Positions 36,947 through 46,507 of a stretch of 64,000 bases of DNA are shown piece after piece (positions within the stretch are counted from its first letter, which is position 1; every line of letters begins with the position of its first letter). The stretch lies in contig JAOAHO010000003.1 in NCBI GenBank assembly GCA_026415195.1, forward strand, positions 24,618 to 88,617. The letters are read 5' to 3'. The translations under genes and the position numbers were made by a program. This stretch comes from Bacteroidia bacterium. Its GTDB lineage: Bacteria; Bacteroidota; Bacteroidia; B-17B0; Aurantibacillaceae. The notes beneath the pieces were generated by a model. That model was not told the origin of the DNA and searched no databases. It was given only the letters and a program-made list of their open reading frames with translations.

Positions 36947-38617
36947 TTGGCAAAAACCAAAAAAAATAAGCCCTTATTATTCTGCATTATTATCACCTGT
37001 TTTGTTATTCATTTTTCCGGCCAAACGACAAAACTGGAATTGTTAACAGGAAACAAAAAAGAAAAATATGTTTTTAGGGATAGTATGAGTGCTTCAAAAT
37101 TCATTGAAAATTTGATTATTCAGTTGATATTGGATGGGTACCCGGAATTACATTCGAAAATAATAAAAATTTCATCCAATGAATTACTATGTAAAATTGA
37201 AAAAAACAAAAAATATAAACACATTTTTATCCATGAGGAAAACGGTAATATGAGGCATGGTCAAAAAAGTCACCGCCACCCTGAAAAATATGTTTTGGTC
37301 CTACTCGAAAAAATGAATAAGGAAGGATATTGTTTTTCATCGGTCAGCATCCATCAAATTGAAAAAAAAAACGATTCAGTATTTTTTACCCTTCATGTTT
37401 TGAAAGGCCCTAAAGTTTTTTTTGACTCCGTACTAAATAAAGGTAAAGCATCCGTAAAGCTTAAGGTATTCAGCCGCATCAGCGGCATTCGAAATGGTTA
37501 CGTATTTTCCGACAAGACATTAAATGAAGCTTCAAAGAGAATTAATGCAACGGGATTTATGGTGATATCAGCCCCTCCTGTCATCCGATACCAGCAAGGT
37601 AAAATGAAAGTTTGGATGTATGCCGATCCTTTAAGCGGATCAAGATTCGATGGCATAGCGGGGCTTCAGCCCGACCCGACTAGCAATAAAGCCGTACTGA
37701 CCGGAAATATCCAGATACATTTAAAAAACTCCCTCCTGCATCATGCCGAAGATTTAAAAATGGAATGGAGGCGCGTCAAAGCCCAAACACAAGAAATCCA
37801 GCTATCAGGAAAACTTCCTTATGTATTCGGAACGGGAATGGGAACGGAAGGAAAATTCAATTTGTTCCGCCAGGACTCTTCGGTTTTAGATGTACAATGG
37901 GAAGGCGGATTGCACTTTTTTCTCTCGGGAATGAATTCTGTCAGGATATATTCCTCACAACGCAACAACAGCGGAAAAAGTAATGCCGTACCCGGATTTT
38001 TATCGGGCGAAAGCAAAACCACCATGGGGGGCATCGGTTTGAATATTGAAAAAACCAACTTCCCCTTAAATCCGACACGGGGAATGATCATACAAATCAA
38101 TGCCGCTACGGGCAAAAGAACCATTAAAACAAAAATTTCAGTTCAGGAAAACGAAAATGTTCAAACGAACCATTATCATGAGTCCAAAGGATTATTTCAG
38201 TTTTTTATTCCCGTAAGCCAGCGTCAATGCATCATGACGGGCATAAGGTGGATGGGGGCTTCTACCTCTTCCCCGCTTTTGCCTTCCGAACTTTTCAGGG
38301 TGGGTGGTCTTCAAACATGGCGCGGCTTCGATGAAAATCAATTCCTGGCAAGTGCTTATGCCATCCATACTTTGGAGTATCGCTTTGTGTTTTCGACGCT
38401 TTCCCACTTGTCCGTTTTTACCGATGCCGGTTGGTTCGAACGATTGCAGGTAAACAGCTACAAAAGTTCGTTCGCTTTCGGTTACGGTATAGGCACACAA
38501 CTCGAAACCAAAGGCGGCATTATCCGATTGGCTTATGCTTTGGGGAACTTATCCGGGCAAACTCCCGACTTCAGGGCCGGAAAAATTCACGTGGGATTCG
38601 TATCGGTTTTTAAATAA
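36947..38617 (+). CDS. BamA/TamA (Omp85) family outer-membrane protein
   Basis: A 556-residue protein that starts at TTG 36947; no ATG is available before the signal peptide (PLLFCIIITCFVIHFSG). After about 90 residues comes a POTRA-like region (YVLVLLEKMNKEGYCFSSVS, then FFTLHVLKGPKVFFDSVL), then a beta-barrel whose LPSELFRVGGLQTWRGFDEN and C-terminal GKIHVGFVSVFK match the Omp85 barrel with its conserved Arg/Gly-Phe loop. With only about two POTRA units it is nearer TamA or a two-partner-type pore than BamA. The substrate is unknown. Confidence 0.78.
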   Translation: MAKTKKNKPLLFCIIITCFVIHFSGQTTKLELLTGNKKEKYVFRDSMSASKFIENLIIQLILDGYPELHSKIIKISSNELLCKIEKNKKYKHIFIHEENGNMRHGQKSHRHPEKYVLVLLEKMNKEGYCFSSVSIHQIEKKNDSVFFTLHVLKGPKVFFDSVLNKGKASVKLKVFSRISGIRNGYVFSDKTLNEASKRINATGFMVISAPPVIRYQQGKMKVWMYADPLSGSRFDGIAGLQPDPTSNKAVLTGNIQIHLKNSLLHHAEDLKMEWRRVKAQTQEIQLSGKLPYVFGTGMGTEGKFNLFRQDSSVLDVQWEGGLHFFLSGMNSVRIYSSQRNNSGKSNAVPGFLSGESKTTMGGIGLNIEKTNFPLNPTRGMIIQINAATGKRTIKTKISVQENENVQTNHYHESKGLFQFFIPVSQRQCIMTGIRWMGASTSSPLLPSELFRVGGLQTWRGFDENQFLASAYAIHTLEYRFVFSTLSHLSVFTDAGWFERLQVNSYKSSFAFGYGIGTQLETKGGIIRLAYALGNLSGQTPDFRAGKIHVGFVSVFK

Positions 38618-39375
38618 TTATTTCCTTCAAGCGCCAACAAAAAAAGCCAGCACATGAAAAGGCCGAAAATCGGTAGCCCCATAAAAACGGCAATGAAAAG
38701 GTGCATGGATATCCCGATCAAAACATAAATTTTTTTTATTTTATTAAGAAAAAAAATTATCGGAAATGTTACCTGATAGGCAATAACAATATAAGACAAA
38801 GGCATAGAAACGACGGTTGGAAATGAAATTAAAAAAGGATTGAACCAGTCCGAATCAAAAATCCTGTGTATGGCCTGACCGCTCCGCCAAACCTCAGATT
38901 TCAATTTAAACAACCCCGACAAGACATACACCATCATCCATTGTATCCGGCATGCCCGCCAAATAATGTTCTTCAAATCCGCTTTAATGATGACACCGTC
39001 AGGAAAGAAAGCACATAAAAAAACAAAAAGCCCTATCAGGTAATGGCCGTCGTGAATCCATTCAAAATGATAGTGGTTCATATTGAGGAGGATAAACCAC
39101 AGCATGATATCAGAAATGAACAATCTTTTGTATAAAAACAAACCCAGACATGCCGTCAGCATTGCCATGCTCCATAAAGTATAATATAAACACCTGCTTT
39201 GATAGAAAAAAAGGTGGGTCAGATAGTGTAAAAAATCATCGGAATAATTTTTTTCTAAAACCGTTTTCGGTTCACCGACAATTACATATTCCAACAGTGC
39301 AAGAACAGAAAAGAAATAGATTCCCCTATGAAAAATATGATAAATTTTTTTTAATTGAAAAATCAAATTAAACAT
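38587..39375 (-). CDS. HTTM-domain membrane protein
   Basis: A 262-residue protein with about seven membrane helices. IQWMMVYVLSGLFKLKSEVWRSG (residues about 149-171), followed by a GxAIHRIFDSDWF segment, is the signature of the HTTM domain, related to vitamin-K-dependent gamma-carboxylase. Bacterial members have no established activity. The 3' end overlaps that of the convergent Omp85-like gene by 31 bases; its start abuts the SpoIIE phosphatase stop (1 base), indicating one transcript with that gene upstream. Confidence 0.7.
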   Translation of the reverse strand: MFNLIFQLKKIYHIFHRGIYFFSVLALLEYVIVGEPKTVLEKNYSDDFLHYLTHLFFYQSRCLYYTLWSMAMLTACLGLFLYKRLFISDIMLWFILLNMNHYHFEWIHDGHYLIGLFVFLCAFFPDGVIIKADLKNIIWRACRIQWMMVYVLSGLFKLKSEVWRSGQAIHRIFDSDWFNPFLISFPTVVSMPLSYIVIAYQVTFPIIFFLNKIKKIYVLIGISMHLFIAVFMGLPIFGLFMCWLFLLALEGNNYLKTDTNPT

Positions 39376-41544
39376 TTAAAATCCAATACAAAGGAACAGG
39401 ATATCGTCGGTTTGTTCCAGGTTGCCTTTCCATTCTGTAAGCTTTCCGGAAAGATATTGCTTCATTTCATCGGAAGGTAAATGAGCGGATGCAATTATCC
39501 ATTCCCTGAACCGTTTGGAAGAAAGTTTTTTCTGCTTGTCTCCTCCGAATTGATCGGTGCATCCGTCGCTGAATAAAAATACTTTTGAAATGTGTTGTCT
39601 GGAGAGTATATGGTCGGGGGCACCAACCTTTAAAACGTGATTACCTCCGATGGAAGTTTTAGAAGGTTTTATTTCCTGTAAACCATCATTTTTATCTAAA
39701 TACCATAGGGGTCTGTTTGCACCGGAATAAGTCAGCTCATTTCCATTTATTTTGACGATGGCCACATCCATGCCATCCTTACTTTCCGATTCAGGCCGAT
39801 CCTGCTTAAGGGTAATTCTAAGTTCTTCATTAAGTTTTTCAAGAATTTCAGAAGGAGTTGTAATGTTATATTCGAATATGATTTTTTGGATAAGAGCAGA
39901 ACCGATCATACTCATTAATGCCCCGGGAACACCATGACCGGTACAATCAGCCCCGATAATGAATATAGAATTTTCATGATGGTGGATAGCATAAAAATCA
40001 CCGCTCAGGATGTCTTTAGGCCAATATATAATAAATCCAAAACCCGTAATTTTTTTTAATTCCGACTCGGGCTGAAGAATGCTGCTTTGTATACGTGTGG
40101 CGTATTGAATGCTGTCGAGGATATCTTTGTTTTTTTCTTCAATGATTTTCTTTTGTTCCTGAATTTCTTTCGTGCGTTCCTGAACTTGTTGTTCAAGGAT
40201 GATGTTTTGATTTTTAAGCAACTCCTGTTTTTCTTTTTCTTTTTTTATGTTTTCTTCCGAGAGTTTTTTAACTTCAATGAGTTGTTTTTCCAGTTCCGCA
40301 TGAGTATAGCCAAAAGAATAAGCTATGTAAATACTTTTTGAAATGGGCATGCTGAATAGGCCGAGAAATAAAAAAAAAGTATATATAAAACCGCTGAATT
40401 GAAAAGTCGTTTCCATGACAGACATAACGAATAATGACATCAATGTCAGAGAAAACACGATCATGCCCGAAAGCAATATAAAGTAGCCTTTAGGTTTTCT
40501 TATGATGGCCGTACGTAACATTCGGAACGACTCAAAGCAATAGAGCAAAAGAAAAATAACGGTAATCAGATAAGCATGATATAGTTCAAATAAAAAGACG
40601 GGAAAAATCAAAAGAATTAAGCCAATCATGATTTTATTTATCAAACGATAATGACTTGGCCTGAAAAATTCATAGTAAGTATTGATGGCAAAATAGAAAA
40701 ATAATGAAGAAAAAAGTATTAATAATTTTCCGGTATACTTTAAATTAAATAATCCAAGATCAATCTGTGAAAATGCGATAAATAATATAAACAACGATAA
40801 GAAAAACATGCTCACGGAATAAATTAAATTTATTTTGTTTTTTCTATAAAATAAATACAACATAAAATGAAAAAAACTTGCGATCAAGATCATAAACGAA
40901 ACACTCAGTAAAAAACTTACAGTGACCAGGTTTTCGATTTTAACATTTGAAATTTTCTCTAAGTCGGTGGGTGTAATAGAGAAATCAAGCCATTTGGATT
41001 CAACTTCATGTATGTCATCAGAATAAATTTGAAAAGAAAATATCAGTTCATGAAAAAGTGTATCTGGTAAGATAAAATAAGACGAAATTTTAGCGTTAGA
41101 ATATTCTATCAATTCGTGTTTTTTAGACAGTTTACCTAATTTGGCAATTGGTTTCCTGTCAAGGTATATGTTGGCAGCCAAATATAGAGTTTGTTTTTTC
41201 CAATTTATTGAGAACACATGACTTTCAGAATTATTATTTTTTTTTATCAACAACCTGATGGTACCCTTTTTGACATTTTTAAGGTTGACAACTGAGTAAT
41301 TCAGGATCGTAACATTACTGTCTAAAATTTCTTCCGAATAGGGCACACTGTCGGGGAAGGATTCCGGGATGATGATAAATGATGATTCTGATGATAATAT
41401 TTCAGAAAAATCCTTCGCCGACTTTTTTGGAGAATGATTATTCGTAAATACATTCCTCAGTAAAAACAAAACAAAAAAAAACAATCCCCAACCTAAAGCC
41501 ATGAATAAGGCAATTCGTACACGCTTGTTTTTTAGAATTTTCAA
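39376..41544 (-). CDS. membrane sensor with SpoIIE-type PP2C phosphatase
   Basis: A 722-residue protein. One N-terminal helix (about 10-30) precedes a periplasmic sensing domain (about 40-200), then seven or so closely spaced helices (about 205-400) as in 7TMR-DISM receptors, a coiled coil (about 410-480), and a PP2C/SpoIIE domain with SGDFYAI, DCTGHGVPGALMS and LFSDGCTDQFGG. The linker IQEQKKIIEEKNKDILDSIQ closely resembles that in the protein at 15983-18208, so both probably feed the same kind of switch from different sensors. A partner anti-sigma gene is not adjacent. Confidence 0.85.
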   Translation of the reverse strand: MKILKNKRVRIALFMALGWGLFFFVLFLLRNVFTNNHSPKKSAKDFSEILSSESSFIIIPESFPDSVPYSEEILDSNVTILNYSVVNLKNVKKGTIRLLIKKNNNSESHVFSINWKKQTLYLAANIYLDRKPIAKLGKLSKKHELIEYSNAKISSYFILPDTLFHELIFSFQIYSDDIHEVESKWLDFSITPTDLEKISNVKIENLVTVSFLLSVSFMILIASFFHFMLYLFYRKNKINLIYSVSMFFLSLFILFIAFSQIDLGLFNLKYTGKLLILFSSLFFYFAINTYYEFFRPSHYRLINKIMIGLILLIFPVFLFELYHAYLITVIFLLLYCFESFRMLRTAIIRKPKGYFILLSGMIVFSLTLMSLFVMSVMETTFQFSGFIYTFFLFLGLFSMPISKSIYIAYSFGYTHAELEKQLIEVKKLSEENIKKEKEKQELLKNQNIILEQQVQERTKEIQEQKKIIEEKNKDILDSIQYATRIQSSILQPESELKKITGFGFIIYWPKDILSGDFYAIHHHENSIFIIGADCTGHGVPGALMSMIGSALIQKIIFEYNITTPSEILEKLNEELRITLKQDRPESESKDGMDVAIVKINGNELTYSGANRPLWYLDKNDGLQEIKPSKTSIGGNHVLKVGAPDHILSRQHISKVFLFSDGCTDQFGGDKQKKLSSKRFREWIIASAHLPSDEMKQYLSGKLTEWKGNLEQTDDILFLCIGF

Positions 41545-41573
41545 CGGATTAAAATTTTAATAAAATTACGATG

Positions 41574-41601
41574 TTTGGTTTAATTAAAAAACATATCTTT
41601 G
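41574..41601 (+). promoter_or_regulatory. Bacteroidota-type promoter ahead of the cobalamin riboswitch
   Basis: TTTG (41574-41577), 16 bases, then TATCTTTG (41594-41601). The -7 box is exact and the spacing slightly short. Transcription would begin near 41607, just upstream of the aptamer. Confidence 0.55.
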
Positions 41602-41614
41602 CTTTGTTTGTGGA

Positions 41615-41830
41615 AAAGGTGCACATTTTTGAATTATCAAAACATGTGCTTAAAAGGGAACAGGGGTGAAAATCCCCGACAGTGCCCGCTGCTGTGAGTC
41701 CCAATATTGCGGCCTGTCCGCGTTTCTATGCCACTGTCTGTTTTTCAGGCGGGAAGGTTCGGACAGGGGGACAAGTCAGAAGACCTGCCTTTTTCAGTTT
41801 TCACCATCCTGACACCGGGGCCAGTGTCTG
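41615..41830 (+). promoter_or_regulatory. cobalamin riboswitch
   Basis: The leader holds the hallmarks of the cobalamin aptamer in order: a short hairpin (GCACAT 41620-41625 with ATGTGC 41644-41649), the core GGGAACAGGGGTGAAAATCC followed by GACAGTGCCCGCTGCTGTGA, GCCACTG near 41750, CGGGAAGG, and the B12 box AAGTCAGAAGACCTGCC ending near 41790. Downstream, GACAC (41811-41815) pairs with GTGTC (41824-41828) just ahead of the ATG at 41843; this hairpin is the likely expression platform that responds to B12 by closing the translation start. No T tract follows it, so control of translation is favoured over termination. Confidence 0.95.
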
Positions 41831-41842
41831 AATGAGTGTAAC

Positions 41843-43744
41843 ATGAAAAACAAAACAAATTCACATATTTTTCTCTTAGCCATTCAGGCTTTTTTGTTGA
41901 TTTATTGCAACATCCGCCTTTCCTTTTCTCAACAAACGCTGCCCGAAGTGGAAATCTTTTCTAATGCCAACCTCATTCCCGGATTTCAACTCCAACCCGA
42001 CACCCTAAGGCAAAGCATTTTCCGCTTCGGTAATTTTTCGGAGTGGCTGACCAAAGAGTCGTTCCTGATGATACGTTCCTATGGCAACGGAATGATTTCT
42101 TCCATAAGTTCAGCAGGCGGTAATGCATCGCAATTTCAGTTGGCTTACAACGGCATCCCCATCAATAACCTCATGCTGGGGCAAACCGATGCAAATATCA
42201 TCCCATCGAGTGCCATTCAATCCTACCAAATTCAAAGCGGGCAAAATTCCATATCCTTTGGTAGCGGAGCCACCGGAGGGTTCCTCAACCTGAATACCCT
42301 TCACACGAACGACACTTCCCGACACATTGAAATCGGAGTACAATATGAATCCTTAAAAAACACAAATTTTTTCCTTAACGTTAAATACAAAAAACTCTCC
42401 ATGCTCATTAATAACCTCAGTGGGGAAAATGTGTACCGCTATCAAAATCAGGAAAACAAATTCATTTTATCAAGGCAACCCATTCAACAGCACTTTGCCA
42501 ACCTTCAATATTCATTCACATACAAAAACCATCGTTTTCATTTTGATATTCCTGCATTCTATGGCAAGCGCCATCCCGGATATTTTGTGAAAGGTATTTT
42601 TGAAAAGCAACAAACCCTCACCGATTTTTGGATGAATGCTGCCCTGCATCACAATTTCAATGGAAGTGGCTTTAATGTGGAAAATAAATTTTACTACCAA
42701 CCCAATGCCTTGCATTTTGAAGATACCATTGCCCGTATCAACAGCAGAAATTTTATTCATCGGGGCGGCAGTATTCACTATTTTACCCTTCCCCGGAAAA
42801 AAATTATCCTTAAATCACGGGCGGAAAGCCACCTTAGCCAAATCTTAACTTCAAATTATAAAAACCAAAAACAACGCTTTGACTATTTCAACTTTTCACA
42901 AAACGCCGTCTTTCCGGTTTTAAATCGCCTGTTATCCATTCAAGCCGCGCTCCGCCTGGACTATTATGTGCATAGCCGGAGAGCGCCGCTCACTTATTTT
43001 ATGTCGCTGAACGGAAAATTTTTCCGTTTTTCAGATTACTATATTAAATACTCCACTGCATTCAGGCATCCCACATGTAATGAGCTTTTCTGGAACCCCG
43101 GCGGTAACCCCGACTTATTACCGGAACAATCCCGTGGCTGGGAGGCGGGTGGCAGCACGAATTTTAAACTCGGACACTCCATGCTGATAAAAACATCAGG
43201 CGAAATATTTTATCGCCTGACACAAAACATGATTGTGTGGACTCCCGGTCCTAACGGTAATCCAACACCTATCAATCTTCAATACGTGCTAAGCCGTGGC
43301 GCTTTCTGCCATTCGGAACTTCACTATTTATCAAAGAAATTTTTCATCAACCTTCATACCACCACCGCTTATGTATTATCCACCTTACAGAAAATCAGAA
43401 GTAATGATTCAGAGCTTTTAAAAGGCAGGCAAATTATTTATACACCGCGCTACCGCTTTAACCATTCGCTATCGCTTGGAAATACCTTTTTATCTTTAAT
43501 CCTTTGGCATCATTATACGGGCTATCGCTTCACCACCTCCGACAATTCTGAATGGCTCCCTCCCTATCATTTGTGGGACGCGGGAATACAAATCAAGCCC
43601 AAATTCAAACCGAAGAACCGCATCGTTTTGTTATCGCTGAATTTCACGGTGAAAAATATTACTAACCAAGCTTATCAAATCATGCGGGGCTACCCAATGC
43701 CCGGCAGATATTACCAATGCGGAATAACCATTAAACAAACATAA
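41843..43744 (+). CDS. TonB-dependent outer-membrane receptor, predicted cobamide importer (BtuB-like)
   Basis: A 633-residue receptor. A signal peptide ends near FSQQ, a TonB box-like LPEVEIFS follows, then the plug domain (MIRSYGNGMISSISSAGG, then GIPINNLMLGQTDANIIPS, then SGATGGFLNL) and a 22-strand-type barrel ending RGYPMPGRYYQCGITIKQT. There is no N-terminal carboxypeptidase-like extension and no SusD partner. The substrate prediction rests on the cobalamin riboswitch directly upstream; the size is near that of BtuB. The downstream DUF4465 gene begins 19 bases after its stop and shares the transcript. Confidence 0.9.
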   Translation: MKNKTNSHIFLLAIQAFLLIYCNIRLSFSQQTLPEVEIFSNANLIPGFQLQPDTLRQSIFRFGNFSEWLTKESFLMIRSYGNGMISSISSAGGNASQFQLAYNGIPINNLMLGQTDANIIPSSAIQSYQIQSGQNSISFGSGATGGFLNLNTLHTNDTSRHIEIGVQYESLKNTNFFLNVKYKKLSMLINNLSGENVYRYQNQENKFILSRQPIQQHFANLQYSFTYKNHRFHFDIPAFYGKRHPGYFVKGIFEKQQTLTDFWMNAALHHNFNGSGFNVENKFYYQPNALHFEDTIARINSRNFIHRGGSIHYFTLPRKKIILKSRAESHLSQILTSNYKNQKQRFDYFNFSQNAVFPVLNRLLSIQAALRLDYYVHSRRAPLTYFMSLNGKFFRFSDYYIKYSTAFRHPTCNELFWNPGGNPDLLPEQSRGWEAGGSTNFKLGHSMLIKTSGEIFYRLTQNMIVWTPGPNGNPTPINLQYVLSRGAFCHSELHYLSKKFFINLHTTTAYVLSTLQKIRSNDSELLKGRQIIYTPRYRFNHSLSLGNTFLSLILWHHYTGYRFTTSDNSEWLPPYHLWDAGIQIKPKFKPKNRIVLLSLNFTVKNITNQAYQIMRGYPMPGRYYQCGITIKQT

Positions 43745-43763
43745 ACCCATAAAAACAAAACCT

Positions 43764-44732
43764 ATGAAAAAAAACATCTACTCCCTTGCTGCGGCCCTGA
43801 TGGCCATAATCGGTGCAAAAAGCCAGCACACCGTAACTTTTGAAAGTTTTACTCTGGCTCCAAATTCCTATTACTCCGATACCACGTCAAAACCCTTTCA
43901 GGATGTGGCTACACGTTTCCAACATCTTCAGTTTAAAATTGCCAACACCTGGTATTGGATGGGCGGTTTTTCTTACACAAACAAATATGACTCTTCCACT
44001 GCCGGGTTCACTAATCTTTATGGCGTAAAGCCCTACTGGGGATACAACAATTCTGCAAAATACTGTGTGGGTCAAATGTATGCCCGACTGGCCCTTAAAC
44101 CACCTTACAAACAATTGGACGGTTTTTACATTACCAATACTACCTATGCTTATAAAAGCATGAAATATGGCGATGCTTTTGCCAAAAAATTCGGTGGCCC
44201 AACCGGTAACGATCCTGATTTCTTTAAAATAACCGTAAGGGGTTATCTAAATGGAAATATGAAAACCGATAGTGTGGAATTTTATCTGGCCGACTACCGT
44301 TTTACAAACAATGCCCAGGATTACATCATTAATACATGGCAATGGGTGAATACAACTTCCCTTGGACAAGTAGATAGCGTTGAGTTTCATATGTTTTCGA
44401 GTGATAACAGTCAATTCGGCATGAATACACCGGCCTATTTTGGGCTTGACAACGTAACCGTATCAAATCCCACAGGATTAAATGAAATTGATGAAATTTC
44501 TAATCCCGTATTAATTTATCCGAGCCCCGCATCCGACAAAATATTCATTAAAGCAGAAAAAAATACTTGTTTTAAAATTACTGACAGTTATGGCCGTGTT
44601 CTTTTGGAAGAAATTAATTATCCGGATAAACCGATCGATATATCTGATTTACCGAATGGGATATATTTTATTCAAACTAAAAACAAAGCAGGTATTACTT
44701 TAAAACAAAAATTTATCATTAATAACAGATAG
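43764..44732 (+). CDS. DUF4465 protein with T9SS sorting domain, predicted cobamide-binding surface protein
   Basis: A 322-residue protein with a signal peptide (ends near GAKSQ). Residues about 21-235 match the DUF4465 pattern (TVTFESFTLAPNSYYSD, WYWMGGFSYTNKYDSST, then PDFFKITVRGYLNG, AYFGLDNVTV). The last 78 residues (VLIYPSPASDKIFIK, ITDSYGRVLLEE, ISDLPNGIYFIQTKN) are a type A T9SS C-terminal domain. From memory, DUF4465-type proteins include the Bacteroides cobamide-binding surface lipoprotein BtuH; here the lipid anchor is replaced by T9SS export. Its place in a riboswitch-controlled transcript supports B12 capture. A terminator closes the unit at 44753. Confidence 0.85.
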   Translation: MKKNIYSLAAALMAIIGAKSQHTVTFESFTLAPNSYYSDTTSKPFQDVATRFQHLQFKIANTWYWMGGFSYTNKYDSSTAGFTNLYGVKPYWGYNNSAKYCVGQMYARLALKPPYKQLDGFYITNTTYAYKSMKYGDAFAKKFGGPTGNDPDFFKITVRGYLNGNMKTDSVEFYLADYRFTNNAQDYIINTWQWVNTTSLGQVDSVEFHMFSSDNSQFGMNTPAYFGLDNVTVSNPTGLNEIDEISNPVLIYPSPASDKIFIKAEKNTCFKITDSYGRVLLEEINYPDKPIDISDLPNGIYFIQTKNKAGITLKQKFIINNR

Positions 44733-44752
44733 TCTTTTATTCAAATCACCAT

Positions 44753-44779
44753 AAAGCAGGGCCGGTACCCTGCTTTTTT
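44753..44779 (+). terminator. terminator of the B12 uptake operon
   Basis: AAAGCAGGG (44753-44761), loop CCGGTA, CCCTGCTTT (44768-44776), continuing into a T tract. It lies 20 bases after the DUF4465 stop. Confidence 0.9.
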
Positions 44780-44821
44780 GTTACTACGAACATTATGCAC
44801 CGTTCCATTCATCAAAATAAT

Positions 44822-44829
44822 TATATTTG
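44822..44829 (+). promoter_or_regulatory. TAnnTTTG-type -7 box
   Basis: TATATTTG is an exact -7 box, 13 bases before the ATG at 44843. No TTTG lies at the proper distance upstream, so this is a half-site only. Confidence 0.4.
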
Positions 44830-44842
44830 CAAAAAATAATTT

Positions 44843-46498
44843 ATGAATAAAAATATTGCTTTTGCTTGCACTGCAATTATTTTAACAATTATTTCCTGTA
44901 AAAAAGACCGCTTGAATTTCGACAAGTTTTCCACTTCGAATATTAATCCTGAATATGGCGCACCACTTGTAAATTCAGAATTAACCATTCGTGAAATTCT
45001 GCAGAAAGCGGATAAAGACAACAATATCGTTGTTGATAACACCGGGTTTTGCACCCTCGTTTATCGGGGTTTGCTTTTTACAAGCAATGCCAAAGACTTT
45101 ATTAAAATACCAAACCAAACCATTTCACCTTCTATTTTTGACATTAATTCCACAACCGGTTTAGCTGCTTTTAATGGTGCGGCAAACGGCACATCATTCG
45201 GTCCATATACTCAGAATTTTACTCATACCGTATTGCCTACACCACCTCTTATTGATTCGGTATTTTGTGCCAACGGCGTTCAATTAAATGTTAATATCAA
45301 TAACCTGATTCCAGCCAATATAACCTTGACCCTTTCTTCCAGCAGCATCATCGATTTAACCACCAACCAAACCTTCAGTAAAGTAATCACCGCCTCAACC
45401 GGTACCAATGTAACCTATAACTTAGCCAATCATCTTTTAAAGCTCAACGACGGTACCAACCGAAGCCGCCTGCATCTTTCCTATCGCGTTTCTTTTCAAA
45501 AAACCGGAAATGCAACTACGGGAAATGAAAACGTAAGCATCTCGCTTTCTTTGAATAACATCAACTTTTTAAAATTCATCGGCTTCCTGGGCAACAATTT
45601 CACCCACCCGCAATTCGCCCCTTACAAAGACACCGTTCCCATTTCTCTTTTCAAAAGCAGTGATCCTACTTTCACCAATACCATTTTTTCCATGGTAGAC
45701 CCTAAGTTTCAAATCCGTTTTTACAATGAAATTGGAGCTAATGCGGAATTGGATTTAACCAAACTGGATGCCTACACTCCGGGTCCGGGAAATACGAACC
45801 TCAACCCCAATACACTCAGCGGAAGTCCCGTTATTCAAAATGTGTTGGTTAACAAAGCCCATGATTTCAATGCTCCGGTTACCACTTCCTTAGCCATTAA
45901 CAAAAACAATGAACCCAATGTAGTGCCTTTCATTAATTCCAGGCCTAAAAATGTAATTTATGAAGTAAACGGAGTTTTAAACCCCAACTCCACCTCTTCC
46001 TATATAAGAAATTTTGTTACTGATACTTCCAAAATCCGCGTTGATTTGGATGTCATAATTCCACTTTGGGGCAATATGAAAAACCTGATTTTCATGGACA
46101 CTTCCAAAGTAGACCTTTCCGACCTTAATCCACAATATATCCGAAAATTAACCCTACGAACATACTTCGAAAACACCTTTCCTTTCACCATGGGAACGGA
46201 AATTGTATTTACCGACTCATTAAATAATTTACTTTATACTTTCCTGCCTCCGGGTACCGTGGTGATTCCAGGAGCCGTTGTAAACAATAACGGCATTGCC
46301 TCTCAACCAACGGTGTTTAAAAAAGATTATGAATTGCCCCATTCCGCCATTGCTATCATAAAATCTGCCAAAAAAATCAGAATCAGGGCTTTTGCCGAAA
46401 CCACCAACTACCCACAAGATATCAAGGTTTATGACTTTCAAAAATTGAAAGTTAAAATCGGCATGGCTATACAACCCGTCGTGAAAAACATGAACTAA
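44843..46498 (+). CDS. unknown lipoprotein, co-transcribed with the DUF5723 protein
   Basis: A 551-residue protein with lipoprotein signal (TIISCKKD, Cys near 19). The mature part is beta-rich and Asn/Thr-rich, with no catalytic motif and no sorting domain. I do not recognise the family. It follows its own promoter-like box, and the next gene starts 9 bases after its stop, so it is probably a periplasmic or surface partner of the DUF5723 barrel protein. Placement outside the B12 operon follows from the terminator at 44753. Confidence 0.7.
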   Translation: MNKNIAFACTAIILTIISCKKDRLNFDKFSTSNINPEYGAPLVNSELTIREILQKADKDNNIVVDNTGFCTLVYRGLLFTSNAKDFIKIPNQTISPSIFDINSTTGLAAFNGAANGTSFGPYTQNFTHTVLPTPPLIDSVFCANGVQLNVNINNLIPANITLTLSSSSIIDLTTNQTFSKVITASTGTNVTYNLANHLLKLNDGTNRSRLHLSYRVSFQKTGNATTGNENVSISLSLNNINFLKFIGFLGNNFTHPQFAPYKDTVPISLFKSSDPTFTNTIFSMVDPKFQIRFYNEIGANAELDLTKLDAYTPGPGNTNLNPNTLSGSPVIQNVLVNKAHDFNAPVTTSLAINKNNEPNVVPFINSRPKNVIYEVNGVLNPNSTSSYIRNFVTDTSKIRVDLDVIIPLWGNMKNLIFMDTSKVDLSDLNPQYIRKLTLRTYFENTFPFTMGTEIVFTDSLNNLLYTFLPPGTVVIPGAVVNNNGIASQPTVFKKDYELPHSAIAIIKSAKKIRIRAFAETTNYPQDIKVYDFQKLKVKIGMAIQPVVKNMN

Positions 46499-46507
46499 TC
46501 CTTTATT

